49,238 nucleotides of DNA, taken from assembly GCA_016713125.1 (NCBI GenBank), contig JADJPT010000025.1, positions 12,501 to 61,738 on the forward strand, in the 5' to 3' direction. Source of the stretch: Betaproteobacteria bacterium. GTDB lineage: Bacteria; Pseudomonadota; Gammaproteobacteria; Burkholderiales; SG8-39. Shown in pieces: positions 27,458 to 37,681 of this stretch. The notes under the pieces are model-generated. The model was not told the DNA's origin. It was given only the letters and a program-made list of their open reading frames with translations, and made no database searches. Position 1 is the stretch's first letter, and every line of letters starts with the position of its first letter. The translations under genes were made by a program, and so were the position numbers.

Positions 27458-28878
27458 ATGACCCAGGTTTCCCCCGCATTCGCGCGCAGCCTGCGCGGCT
27501 GGCTGCGCCACCTCGCCGATACCGACCGCCTGGCAGTCGCGCGCGAGGGAGTGGCGCTAAAGCACGAGCTGGCGGCGATCGCCAAGAAGCTCGACGGCCG
27601 CCAGGCCGTCCTGTTCCCCAGACCCGGCGGCCATGACGTGCCTGTGGTATCCGGCCACGTCGCCGCGCGCGCCTGGATCGCCGAGGCCATGGGGGTGCCC
27701 GCAGAGGCGCTGCTGGCCCGTTACCGCGACGCCTCCGACAAGCTCACGCCCTGGAAGGAAGTGCCCGGCAGACAGGCTGTGGCGCAGCAGGTGGTGGTCG
27801 AATCGCCGGATCTGCACAAGCTGTTTCCGGTGCCCACGCACAACGAGCATGACAGCGGCCCCTACATCACGGCCGGCCTGCTGATCGCGCGCAACCCGAA
27901 GACCGGCAAGCAGAACGTCTCGATCCAGCGCATCCAGGTGATCGACGGCAAGCGGTTGCAGTCGCTGATCCTGCCGCGCCACCTGTTCGCCTTCCACACC
28001 ATGGCCGAGGAGAGATGGGTCAGGACCTGCCGCTGGCCATCGTCATCGGCGTGGACCCGCTCACGCTGCTGGCCTCGCAGGCCGTGGCGCCGATCGACAC
28101 CGACGAGCTCGAGATCGCCGGCTCCCTGCACGGTGCGCCGCTCGAGGTCGTGAAGTGCCTCGGCAGCGAGATTCGCGTGCCGGCCAACGCCGAGATCGTC
28201 ATCGAAGGCCGCGTCCTCGCCAGGGTGCGTGAGATGGAAGGCCCATTCGGCGAATTCCCCAGAACCTACAGCCCGGCCGAAGAGCGCCAGGTGATCGCGG
28301 TCGATCGCGTCACGCACCGCCACAACCCGATCTTTCACACCATCGTGCCGGCCGAGCTCGACCACCTGATGCTGGGCGCGATTCCGCGCGAGGCCACCAT
28401 CCTGGGTCTGCTGCAGCGGAGCTTTCCCGGCGTGCTCGACGCCCACCTGGCGCTGGGCGGCACCTGCCGCTACCACCTGTACGTGAAGCTCAAGAAGCGC
28501 CGCGAGAACGAAGCCAAGAACGTGATCATGGCCGCCTTCGGCGCGCACTTCGACGTGAAGCAGGTGATCGTGGTCGACGACGACGTCGACGTGCACAACC
28601 CCACCGAGGTGGAATGGGCCGTGGCCACGCGCTTCCAGGCCGACCGCGACCTGCTCGTGGTCGCCGGCGCGCAGGGCTCGCCGCTGGATCCGTCCACCAC
28701 CCTTGACGGGCGCACCGACGGAACCTCGGCCAAGATGGGTCTGGACGCGACCCGGCCGCTGCAGTACGAAGGCCACACCTTCACGCGCGTGCGCATACCC
28801 GGCGAGGAGCGCGTCGATCTGGCGCTGGCCATCGATCCGGCGCCGCAGGACAAATTGCGCACCCTGCTGACAGATTGA
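27458..28878 (+). CDS. UbiD-family decarboxylase, frame broken once
   Basis: A prenylated-FMN-dependent (de)carboxylase acting on aromatic or alpha,beta-unsaturated acids. The start is ATG 27458 after CAGGCAGGA. N-terminal part: VPTHNEHDSGPYITAGLLI, NVSIQRIQVID and RHLFAFHTMAEER. One base is missing near 28014, then GQDLPLAIVIGVDP. EGPFGEFPRTYSP supplies the catalytic Glu-x-Arg-like region. Restored length is about 473 residues, normal. No UbiX-type prenyltransferase is in the window, so prFMN must come from elsewhere. Confidence 0.92.
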
Positions 28879-28944
28879 GTCGAACACCCCGCGCCCACGG
28901 CGGTGCTGCGGGAAACCTGTTGCCATACATGTAAAGGCGGTCCG

Positions 28945-29709
28945 ATGGAAAAATACGACTGGCAGGGCATTGTCGACAGCCTGAACCGGCTGCTGCGGCT
29001 GAGGCACAACCCCTTCGGCATGAAGCTGTTCGAGAAGGTCGAAGAGATGCAGGCCATCCCGCGCATCCGCCGGCCCGAGGCCATCCATACCGCCGACCAG
29101 ATCGTCGCCCAGGCCGCGCGCCTGGGCTGGACGGTGGGCATCACCGCCGAAGACCTGGTCGGCGACCAGTGCCGCGCGGTGCTAGGCCTGGGGCCGCAGG
29201 ATTCAGAGTGGCTTTCGGGCAAGCACATGGCCGGGGTCTGGTACGCCACGCAGGTGGACGCGGCCGGCCACCAGGCCGCAATGCACGTGGTGCCATACGG
29301 GAAGTTCAAGGCCATGGCCGTCTCGCCGCTGGTTTCCGGGCGCCTCGACCCGCCGGACGTGTGCCTGTTCTACGCCACGCCGGGGCAGATGATCCTGTTC
29401 ATCAACGGCCTGCAGTGGGCCGGCTACAAGAACCTCGAATGGGGCGTGGTGGGCGAGTCCTCCTGCGCCGATTCCTGGGGGCGGGCGCTGAAGACGCGCA
29501 CCCCCAGCCTGTCGATCCCGTGCTTCGCCGAGCGTCGCTATGGCGGGGTGCTCGATGACGAACTGCTGATGGCCCTGCCGCCGGAGTACCTGCCCAAGGC
29601 CATCGAAGGCCTCGAGGCACTGTCCAGGAACGGCCTGCGCTATCCCATCCCGCAGTACGGCATCCAGTCCGATGTCCGCGCCGGCATGGGCGTGAGCTAC
29701 AAGAAATAG
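28945..29709 (+). CDS. DUF169 domain protein
   Basis: A 254-residue soluble protein from ATG 28945. N-terminal LRLRHNPFGMKLFEKVEEM, then ITAEDLVGDQCRAVLGLG, YATPGQMILFINGLQWAGY and GESSCADSWGRA fit the DUF169 family, which has conserved cysteines but no established activity. It follows ubiD by 66 nt on the same strand and precedes the multicopper oxidase gene by 2 nt, so it is probably part of the same transcript. Confidence 0.82.
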   Translation: MEKYDWQGIVDSLNRLLRLRHNPFGMKLFEKVEEMQAIPRIRRPEAIHTADQIVAQAARLGWTVGITAEDLVGDQCRAVLGLGPQDSEWLSGKHMAGVWYATQVDAAGHQAAMHVVPYGKFKAMAVSPLVSGRLDPPDVCLFYATPGQMILFINGLQWAGYKNLEWGVVGESSCADSWGRALKTRTPSLSIPCFAERRYGGVLDDELLMALPPEYLPKAIEGLEALSRNGLRYPIPQYGIQSDVRAGMGVSYKK

Positions 29710-29711
29710 CC

Positions 29712-31136
29712 ATGGTCGCCTGGACGCGCCGCCGCTTCCTGCAGGCCGGTGCAGCCGGGCTGGGTGCGGGTCTGGGCACGGGGCTGGTGCCGCCGCTCAT
29801 GCCGCTGTCGGCGGCGAGCGCCGGCGCAGTGCGCGAATTCACGCTGGTGGCGCAACCCGGCCGCGCGCCGGTGGTCGGCGCCCCGCACCCGGAAACCGCC
29901 GTGTGGACCTACAACGGCGCTTTCCCCGGGCCGCTGCTGCGCGCCCGCCAGGGCGAGACCCTGCGCGTCAACTTCGTCAACCGCCTGCCCGATCCCAGCA
30001 CCATCCATTGGCACGGCATCCGCCTGCCCAACGCCATGGACGGGGTGCCCGGGCTCACCCAGCCGCCGGTGCCGCCGGGCGGCGAGTTCCGCTACGAGTT
30101 CAGGTTGCCCGATGCCGGCACCTACTGGTACCACCCGCACCTCGACAGCAGCCGCCAACTGGGCCGAGGGCTGTATGGCGCGTTGATCGTCGACGAGGCC
30201 GCGCCGCCGGCGTTCGACCGCGACGTGGTCTGGGTGCTGTCGGATTTCGTGCTCGGCGCCGATGCCTCGATTGCCGGCGGCTTCGGCAACATGTTCGACG
30301 CCGCGCACGCCGGGCGCATCGGCAATACCGTGATGATCAATGGACGGGTGCCCGCTGAAGTCACCCTGCGGCCCGGCGAGCGCGTGCGCCTGCGGCTGGT
30401 GAACGCCGCCAATGCGCGCATCTTCAGGCTGCGCTTCGGCAGGCTGCCGGCCACGCTGCTGGCGCTGGACGGCCACCCGGTCGAGCCGGTATCGGCCGGG
30501 GAGGGCGTGGTGCTCGGCCCGGGCATGCGCGCCGACCTGCTGCTCGAGGCCGGCGCCGACGGCGAGCGGCACACCGTGGTCGACGACTACTACCGCGGCC
30601 GCGCCTATCGTCTGGTGGACCTGGCCGTGGCCGGAGCCTCACCGATCGCGCGCGCGCAGGGCGCGCCGCCGCGCCTGCCCGACAATCCTCTGGCCGAGCC
30701 CGTGCCGGAGGGCGCCGAGCGCCTGAAGCTGGTGATGGGCGGCGGGGCCATGAGCCCGGGCATGCGCGAGGCCATGCGCGCCGGGGCGGCCTGGACGATC
30801 AACGGCAAGGCGCAGACAGGCCATGCTGCGGGCGGCCACGCCGGCCACGCGCATGCGCCGATGTATCGCCTCAGGCTGGGCCGCAGCTACGTCTTCGAAG
30901 TGCACAACGACACGCGCTGGCCGCATCCGCTGCACATCCACGGCGTGGCGTTTCGCGTGCTGTCGATGAACGGCCGGCCGCTGGCGCAGCGGCCATGGCG
31001 CGACACCGTGCTGCTCGAACCGGAGATGCGCGCGGAGATCGCCTTCGTCGCCGACAACCCGGGCGACTGGATGATCCATTGCCACATACTGGAGCATCAG
31101 GAAGCGGGACTCATGACGAGCATGCGCATCGAGTAG
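29712..31136 (+). CDS. Twin-arginine-exported multicopper oxidase
   Basis: 474 residues. TAT signal WTRRRFLQAGAAGLGAG at the N-terminus. The four copper-binding motifs are complete: TIHWHGIRLP (near residue 99), YWYHPHLDS (near 138), HPLHIHGVAF (near 405) and HCHILEHQEAGLM (near 456), the last with the T1 axial Met. It is probably a periplasmic cupredoxin oxidase of the CueO/laccase type, oxidising Cu+ or phenols. The histidine-rich loop AGGHAGHAHAPMY before the third motif may bind copper. Confidence 0.93.
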   Translation: MVAWTRRRFLQAGAAGLGAGLGTGLVPPLMPLSAASAGAVREFTLVAQPGRAPVVGAPHPETAVWTYNGAFPGPLLRARQGETLRVNFVNRLPDPSTIHWHGIRLPNAMDGVPGLTQPPVPPGGEFRYEFRLPDAGTYWYHPHLDSSRQLGRGLYGALIVDEAAPPAFDRDVVWVLSDFVLGADASIAGGFGNMFDAAHAGRIGNTVMINGRVPAEVTLRPGERVRLRLVNAANARIFRLRFGRLPATLLALDGHPVEPVSAGEGVVLGPGMRADLLLEAGADGERHTVVDDYYRGRAYRLVDLAVAGASPIARAQGAPPRLPDNPLAEPVPEGAERLKLVMGGGAMSPGMREAMRAGAAWTINGKAQTGHAAGGHAGHAHAPMYRLRLGRSYVFEVHNDTRWPHPLHIHGVAFRVLSMNGRPLAQRPWRDTVLLEPEMRAEIAFVADNPGDWMIHCHILEHQEAGLMTSMRIE

Positions 31137-31190
31137 AATTCCCATTCCTCCGCTCGTGCGCGACGCCTCCGCGTCCCGACACCCATCGCC

Positions 31191-32293
31191 ATGCAAGCAA
31201 CTGTTTTGAAGTTCATTTTCTTCGCCATCGCGCTGTGCGGCGCGGGCCTGTCGCAGGCCCAGCCGGCCAGGACGCCAAAGGCGCGAATGCCGGCGCGGCG
31301 GCCAAGCCGGCGCCGGCGATGCCGGTCAAGGCGGTGGCCGCGCGGCTCGCGCCGGCGGTCGAGGAAACCTCGGCGGTCGGCACGCTGCGCGCCGACGAGG
31401 CCATCAGCCTGCGCCCGGAAATCGCCGGACGCATCGTCGAGATCCACTTCAACGAAGGCCAGAACGTGGCGCGCGGCGCGAAGCTGGTGTCGCTAGATTC
31501 CGCCGAACTCAGCGCCACGCTGGCCTCCAGCAGCTCGGACCTCAAGCTTAACCAGCAGCGGCTGGAGCGCGCGGAGGACCTGTTCAAGAAGAACTTCATC
31601 AGCCAGCAGGCGCTGGACGAGGCGCGCAGCAACCTCGCCAAGTCGCGCGCCAAGCAGCAGGAAGACCAGGCGAAGCTGGCCAAGACCGAACTGCGCGCGC
31701 CGTTCCCCGGCGTCATGGGCCTGCGCCAGGTCAGCCAGGGCGCCGTGGTGGTTGCCGGCACCGACATCGCGCGCCTGGAAAAGATCGACCAGCTGAAGCT
31801 CGATTTCCGCGTGCCCGAGACTTTCCTGTCCAAGGTGAAATCCGGGCAGGTCGTGCGCATCGCGGTCGACGCCTACCCCGACGACAAGTTCTCCGGCGCC
31901 ATCTACGCCATCGAACCCGGCGTGGACGAGCAGACGCGTACGGTGGTGGTGCGCGCGCGTGTCGCGAATGCCGGCCTCAGGCTGCGCCCGGGCATGTTCG
32001 TGCGCGTGCAACTGCAGTTGGGCGAGCGACGTGATGCGGTGTGGATCCCGGAGCAGGCCATCGTGCCGCGCGGACAGGACAGCTACGTTTACCGCGTGAT
32101 GGCCGGCAAGGCCGAGCTGGTGCAGGTGCGCACCGGCGCGCGCCGGGTCGGCGAGGTCGAGGTGCTGCGCGGCGTGGCCGCAGGAGATCTGGTGGTCACC
32201 GAGGGCACGCAGAAGATCGGCCCGGGTTCGGCCGTCAGCGTCATGGACGGTGCCGCCAAGCCGGCGCCCGCGGCGCCCGCCGCCAAGGGCTGA
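31191..32293 (+). CDS. RND efflux periplasmic adaptor (membrane fusion protein), frame broken
   Basis: The signal peptide MQATVLKFIFFAIALCGAGLSQA is followed by one missing base near 31267 (expected AQDAKGANAG). The chain then has barrel-sandwich hybrid halves RPEIAGRIVEIHFNEGQNVARG and KTELRAPFPGVMGLRQVSQGAVV, a helical hairpin, a beta-barrel and a C-terminal membrane-proximal domain. Restored length is about 367 residues. It links the downstream RND pump to an outer-membrane channel. No channel gene is in the window. Confidence 0.9.
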
Positions 32294-32296
32294 GCC

Positions 32297-35200
32297 ATGC
32301 AGTTGCCCGAGATCTGCATACGCCGTCCGGTCTTCGCGACCGTGATGAGCCTGATGGTGATCCTGATCGGCATCATCTCCTTCCAGCGCCTGACGGTGCG
32401 CGAGTATCCGAAGATCGACACGCCGGTGGTGTCGGTGCGCACGGTGTTCAAGGGCGCCAGCCCGCAGGTGATCGAATCGCAGATCACCCAGCCGCTCGAG
32501 GATTCGTTGTCCGGCATCGAGGGCGTGCGCACCATCAAGTCGGTTTCGCGCGAGGAGGTTTCGCAGATCACGGTCGAGTTCGTGCCCGAGCGCAACGTCG
32601 ACGCCGCGGCCAACGACGTGCGCGACCGCGTGGCGCGCGTCAGGAACCGCCTGCCCGAGGCCTCCGAGGAGGCGGTGATCTCCAAGATCGAGGCCGATGC
32701 GCAGGCCATCATCTGGATGGCGCTGTCCAGCGACAAGCACGACAGCCTGGCGCTCACCGATTATGCCGACCGCTTCGTCGCCGACCGCCTGAAGACCCTG
32801 CCCGGGGTGGCCTCGATCATCATTGGCGGCGAACGCCGCTACGCCATGCGCATCTGGCTGGACCGCGACCGGCTGGCCGCCTACGGACTCACGCCGCAGG
32901 ACGTCGAGGCCGCGCTGAACCGCCAGAACGTCGAGATCCCCTCGGGGCGCATCGAGAGCGCCAACCGAGAATTCACGGTGCTGACCGAAGCCGACATGCG
33001 CACCCCCGAGCAGTTCAACGCGCTGATCGTGCGCGAGACCAGCGGCTACGCGGTGCGCCTGAAGGACGTCGGGCGCGCCGAACTCGGTGCGCTCGACGAG
33101 CGCAACATCGTGCGCGTCAACGGCAATCCGGCGGTGGGCCTGGGCGTGGTCAAGCAGTCGACCGCCAACACCCTGGGCGTGGCGCAGTCGATCAAGTCGG
33201 AGATCGAACGCCTGCGCAGCGGCCTGCCGGAGGGCATGACGCTGAAGGTCGCCTTCGACAGCTCGGTGTTCATCGAGAAATCCATCGAGGCGGTCTACAA
33301 GACCATGATCGAGGCGGTGGCGCTGGTGGTGCTGGTGATCTTCGTGTTCCTGCGTTCGTTCCGCTCGACCCTGATCCCCTTCGTGACCATCCCGGTGTCG
33401 CTGATCGGCGCCTTCTTCTTCCTGTGGATCCTCGGCTTCTCGGTCAACGTGCTGACCCTGCTCGGCATCGTGCTGGCCATCGGCCTGGTGGTGGATGACG
33501 CCATCGTGGTGCTGGAGAACGTGCACCGGCACATCGAGCTGGGCAAGAGCCCGCGCGAGGCGGCGATGACCGGCTCGAAGGAGATTGCCTTCGCGGTGGT
33601 GGCCATGTCGGTCACGCTGGCCGCGGTGTTCGCGCCGCTGGCTTTCATGACCGGCAACACCGGGCGCCTGTTCACGGAGTTCGCGCTGACCGTGGCCGCG
33701 GCGGTGGTCGTCTCGGGCTTCGTCGCCCTGACCCTCACGCCCATGATGTGCTCGAAGATACTCAAGGCGCACGAGTCCCACGGCGCGCTGTACGCGGCGA
33801 CCGAGCGCTTCTTCGTCGCCATGACCCAGGGCTACAAGTCGCTGCTCGGGCTCGCGCTGCGCTGGCGCTGGCTGGTGGTGGCGGTGTTCATCGCCGTTGC
33901 CGCCGGCGCGGGGCTGCTGTTCAAGTCGCTCAAGTCGGAGCTCTCGCCGCTGGAGGGACCGCGGCTTCTTCATCGGTGCGGCGATCGCCCCGGAGGGCGC
34001 CTCGATGAGCTACACCGACGGCTACGCGCGCCTGCTCGAGCGCATCTATTCCGAGGTGCCGGAAATCCGCAACTACTTCGTCGCGGTGGCGCCGGGGCTC
34101 GAACGGCCCAATCCGGTCAACATGGCCCTGTCCTTCGTGCAGCTGGCGCCATGGGACGAGCGCACGCGCAAGACCCAGGAAGTGACCGCCGCCATCGCGC
34201 CGAAGATGTTCGCCGGCATGCCCGGCGTGCTGGCTTTCCCGATCAATCCGCCGTCGCTGGGCCAGAACTTCCGCAACCCGCCGGTGCAGTACGTGATCCA
34301 GGCCTCGTCCTACGAGCAGCTCGACGAGATGTCGAACAAGATGCTGGCCAAGGCGCGCGAATCGAAGGCGCTGGCCAACCCGGATACCGACCTGCGCCTG
34401 AACAAGCCGCAGCTTGCGGTGGACATCGACCGCGACAAGGCCGCCTCGATGGGCGTCGACGTCGACACCATCGGTCGCACGCTGGAGACCATGCTGGGCG
34501 GACGCCAGGTGACGCGCTTCAAGCGCGAGGGCAAGCAGTACGACGTGATCCTGCAGCTGGAGGGCAAGGACCGCGACACGCCCACCGACCTGACCTCGAT
34601 CTTCGTGCGCACGCGCGACGGCCGCCTGGTGCAGCTGTCCAACCTGGTGAAGATGCGCGAGACGGTCGCGGCCAAGGAGCTCAACCACTTCAACCGCCTG
34701 CGCGCGGCGATCATCTCGGCCAACGTGGCCCCCGGCTACACGCTGGGCGAGGCGCTCGAGGTGCTGGACCGCGCCGGCGCCGAGGTGCTGGACAAGAGCG
34801 CCAAGACCGAGCTCGACGGCCCGTCGCGCGAGTTCCGCGAGTCGGGAACCGCCCTCGCGCTCACGTTCCTGCTGGCGCTGGCGTTCATCTACCTGGTGCT
34901 GGCCGCGCAGTTCGAGAGCTTCTCGTCGCCGTTCGTCATCATGCTGACGGTGCCGCTCGCCATGACCGGCGCGCTGCTGGCGCTCAAGCTCACGGGAGGC
35001 ACGTTGAACGTGTACAGCCAGATCGGCATGGTCATGCTGATCGGCCTGATCACCAAGAACGGCATCCTGATCGTCGAGTTCGCCAACCAGCTGCGCGAGC
35101 AGGGGCGCAGCAAGCTGGAGGCGGTGGTCGAGGCCTCGGCCCTGCGCCTGCGCCCGATCCTGATGACCACCGGGGCCATGGTGCTGGGGGCGGTGCCGCT

Positions 35201-35396
35201 GGCCCTGGCCACCGGCGCCGGCGCCGAAGCCCGCCAGCCCATCGGCTGGGTTATCGTCGGCGGCCTGCTGCTCGGCACCTTCTTCACGCTGTTCGTGATT
35301 CCGACCGCCTACGTGCTGCTGGTCGGGCAGAAGACGATCCACCCAGAGGAGACCGCAGTCCATGAGCAAGTACCTGATCCGGCAGCAGGACGTTGA
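32297..35396 (+). CDS. RND efflux pump permease, frame broken
   Basis: About 1032 residues after restoring one frame break near 33955 (extra G; expected SPLEDRGFFIGAAIAPEG). The N-terminus CIRRPVFATVMSLMVILIG and helix motifs GLVVDDAIVVLENVHRHIELG (proton-relay Asp pair) and LIGLITKNGILIVEFANQLRE are typical of the HAE1 multidrug family (AcrB/MexB), not of metal exporters. It starts 3 nt after the adaptor. Its 3' end overlaps the cupin gene by 35 nt. Confidence 0.92.
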
Positions 35397-35736
35397 GCCG
35401 TACTCGCCCGCCAACCACACCGGCACGAAGAACTACCGCCTGATCTGCCCGCAGACGGTGGGCGCGAAGCAGATGGAGGTGCTGATCGGCGAAGTCGAGC
35501 GCGGCAAGGGCGCGCTGCCGCATGCGCATCCGGGCATCGAGCAGGCCTGCTACATGCTCGAGGGCACCGCGCACGTGGAGGTGGGCGGCGAATCCTTCGA
35601 CATGGGCCCGGGCGAAGCCTGTTTCTTTCCGGCCAACGAGATGCACAAGGTGATCGTCACCACCGAGCGTGCGAAGATCATGGTGATCTACTCGCCGCCG
35701 TACCTCGAAAAGCCCGAGAACGCGCGCACCAGCTAG
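35362..35736 (+). CDS. Small cupin-domain protein
   Basis: A 124-residue single cupin barrel. Motif 1 is LPHAHPGIEQACYMLEGTAHVEVGG (H-x-H-x-E-like with G-x5-P-x-G), and motif 2 is MGPGEACFFPANEMHKV with the final His. The metal-binding residues look intact. It begins inside the end of the RND gene, so it is likely co-transcribed with it. The role, enzymatic or binding, is unknown. Confidence 0.85.
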   Translation: MSKYLIRQQDVEPYSPANHTGTKNYRLICPQTVGAKQMEVLIGEVERGKGALPHAHPGIEQACYMLEGTAHVEVGGESFDMGPGEACFFPANEMHKVIVTTERAKIMVIYSPPYLEKPENARTS

Positions 35737-35785
35737 GCCGGAATCCAGGCTTGCCTGTCCGCATCAAACCGCTACGGAGTTCAAG

Positions 35786-36100
35786 ATGATCACAGTGATG
35801 GTGGAGTTCAAGTTGCCGCAACCGGTGACACGGGCGCAGGCGCGCGAGACGTTCATGAGCACGGCGCCGAAGTACGTGGGCATGGCCGGGCTGATCCGCA
35901 AGTATTACTTCGTCACGCAGGACGGCACGCGGGCCGGCGGCATCTACCTGTGGAAATCGCGCGAGGACGCCGATCGCGTGTACACCGAGGACTGGAAGGC
36001 CTTCGTGCGCGGCAAGTACGGCACCGACCCGGTGATGACCTGGCTGGAGTGCCCGGTGGTCGTCGACAACGTCAGCAACGAGATCATCAGCGACGACTGA
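35786..36100 (+). CDS. YdhR-like dimeric alpha-beta barrel protein
   Basis: A 104-residue protein, MITVMVEFKLPQPVTRAQAR ... GLIRKYYFVTQDGTRAGGIYLWKSREDADRVY. The pattern fits ferredoxin-like putative monooxygenases of the YdhR/ABM group, which act as small cofactor-free oxygenases or binding proteins. It is 49 nt downstream of the cupin. Substrate unknown. Confidence 0.75.
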   Translation: MITVMVEFKLPQPVTRAQARETFMSTAPKYVGMAGLIRKYYFVTQDGTRAGGIYLWKSREDADRVYTEDWKAFVRGKYGTDPVMTWLECPVVVDNVSNEIISDD

Positions 36101-36126
36101 GCCGCGTCCGGCGGGTGGAAAGTTCA

Positions 36127-36144
36127 ACTTCGTATTGACGAAGT
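36127..36144. repeat. 7-bp inverted repeat
   Basis: ACTTCGT - 4-nt spacer - ACGAAGT, just after the YdhR-like gene. It may be a weak transcript end or an operator remnant. A second small palindrome, GTCAAAATTGAC, follows at 36179-36190. Confidence 0.4.
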
Positions 36145-36234
36145 CCGCTTCAGCAGGGCGTTTCCGGGCAATCGGGTTGTCAAAATTGACGACTTTCTCG
36201 ACCGGCTGGGGTAGCTCTGGAAGCGCCCGCCGAA

Positions 36235-36259
36235 GCCGGCCGCGAGGACCGCGGCCGGC
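36235..36259 (-). terminator. GC-rich hairpin after the broken Bug gene
   Basis: GCCGGCCGCG - 5-nt loop - CGCGGCCGGC, a 10-bp perfect stem 10 nt past the stop of the minus-strand Bug-type gene. No clear T run follows on the minus strand. Confidence 0.55.
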
Positions 36260-36268
36260 CGCAGCGCG

Positions 36269-37225
36269 CTATTTCTGGCCGACGCCGGCCTTCTTCAGCA
36301 GGTCGTCCCACTTGGCGATGTCGGCCTGCAGGTGGCGGGCGAATTCGTCTGGGCGGCTGCCGATCGGCGTGGCGCCAATGCCGGCGAGCGCCTGCACGAT
36401 CTCCGGCTTCTGCAGCGCGCGTGCCGATTCGGCGGAGATCTTGGCGATCACTTCGCGCGGCGTTGCCGCCGGGGCGAGCAGGCCGTACCAGGCACCGGCG
36501 TCGAAGCCGGCCACGCCGGCTTCGGCCGCCGTCGGGATATCGGGGTAGAGAGGCGAGCGCTCCCGGCTGGCGACGGCCAGGGCCTTCAGCTTGCCCGACT
36601 TCACATGCGGCAGAAGCACCGGCGGCGGTCCGAACATCACGTTCACCTGCCCACCCATCAGATCCTGCACCGCCTGTCCCATGCCCTTGTAGGGCACGTG
36701 CGCGAGTTTGGTCTGGGTCAAGCCGGCGAACAGTTAGCCCGATAGGTGCGAGGCCGAGCCGGGGCCCGAGGAGCCGTAGAACACCTTGGTCGGGTTGGCC
36801 TTTGCATAGCCGATCAGGTCCTGCAGGGTGGCGACCGGCAGTGACGGCGTGACCGCGACGATGTAGGGCGGTGCGCTCAGCAGCGACACTGGGGCGAGCA
36901 GCTTCGCATTGTCCGGCGTGAGGGCGCCACTGGCGCCAACCAGCAGCGTGTGACCGTCCGGTGCCGAAGCGCCGACTGCGTTGGCGCCTATGGTGCCGGC
37001 GGCGCCGGGCTTGTTCTCCACCGTGACGGTCTGGCCCCAGACCGATCCCAGATGCTTGGCAATCAGGCGCGCGAGGATGTCGGCGCCGCCGCTGGGCTGG
37101 AAGGGGTCGACGATGTTGACGGTCTTGGTCGGATAGTCCTGCGCCAGAGTGGCAGTCCAGGATGCCGGCGCGAGCAGCAGCAGGGCTGTGGCAAGGTCGC
37201 GCATCAACTTTTTACGATAGCTCAT
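36269..37225 (-). pseudogene. Tripartite tricarboxylate transporter (Bug-type) binding protein, interrupted by an in-frame TAA
   Basis: The signal peptide MSYRKKLMRDLATALLLLAPASWTATLAQ's first part is visible from ATG 37225. The mature Bug fold follows: IVDPFQPSGGADILARLIA, VENKPGAAGTIGA and GSSGPGSASHLSG. At 36734-36736 the frame reads TAA, then continues in the same frame LFAGLTQTKLAHVPYKGMG to the C-terminus. The family normally has Glu here (SGELF), so a GAA-to-TAA change is likely. Total length of about 318 residues is normal. It may be a true recent pseudogene or a base error. Confidence 0.85.
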
Positions 37226-37277
37226 GACGTGGGTTCTCCGGTTAGGGGTGCCGCACTGTTGCCGTTGCAGGACGTCG

Positions 37278-37302
37278 ATATGTTCCAATATTCAGAACAT
37301 AT
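37278..37302. promoter_or_regulatory. Inverted repeat upstream of the Bug gene
   Basis: ATATGTTC - 9-nt spacer - GAACATAT, a perfect 8-bp inverted repeat 53 nt before the Bug start codon. Size and position suit a dimeric regulator, plausibly the nearby IclR-family protein (inference). Confidence 0.5.
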
Positions 37303-37380
37303 TTCCATAATTAGATTAGCCGAGCTGCGGCCCGGAGACAACCACTGTTTCTGCGATTTCCGTGTTGCGGCGTGAACCGC

Positions 37381-37671
37381 TCAGTCCGCCACGCAGCGGA
37401 AGGCGGTGGAGGCGGGGCGGACCCGGCGACGTGCGGTGGACTCGATGGCGAGATAGGTGGCGGCGGCCTTGCGGGCGTGAAACATGCGCTCGAACTGGGA
37501 CCATTCGATGGCGCCGCAGGCCGAGCTGAAGAAGGCCTGCCAGGCCTCCTCGGGCACGCGCGCGCCCTCCATGCCGGCTTCGATGGCGCGGGCGCGTTCG
37601 ACCAGCGCCTCCGACGGAGGCACATGGGCCCGGTAGAAGTTGCCGTCCTCAGGTCTGCAGGTTCCGCACAT
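37381..37671 (-). CDS. Hypothetical small protein
   Basis: A 96-residue protein from ATG 37671: MCGTCRPEDGNFYRAHVPP, then a helical middle (EEAWQAFFSSACGAIEWSQFERMFHARKAA). The N-terminal C-x2-C could bind a metal but there is no second pair. It starts 10 nt after the IclR gene ends on the same strand. I do not recognise the family. Confidence 0.55.
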   Translation of the reverse strand: MCGTCRPEDGNFYRAHVPPSEALVERARAIEAGMEGARVPEEAWQAFFSSACGAIEWSQFERMFHARKAAATYLAIESTARRRVRPASTAFRCVAD

Positions 37672-37681
37672 GTGCCGGTTC

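Noticed and set aside
31493..33973. An 826-codon minus-strand reading frame across the RND genes
   Set aside because: It is the antisense of a clear adaptor and pump with conserved motifs. High GC keeps the opposite frame open. It has no family features.
33930..35426. A 498-codon minus-strand reading frame opposite the RND pump
   Set aside because: Antisense of the conserved second half of the pump. Composition rich in His/Gln/Arg is typical of a shadow frame.
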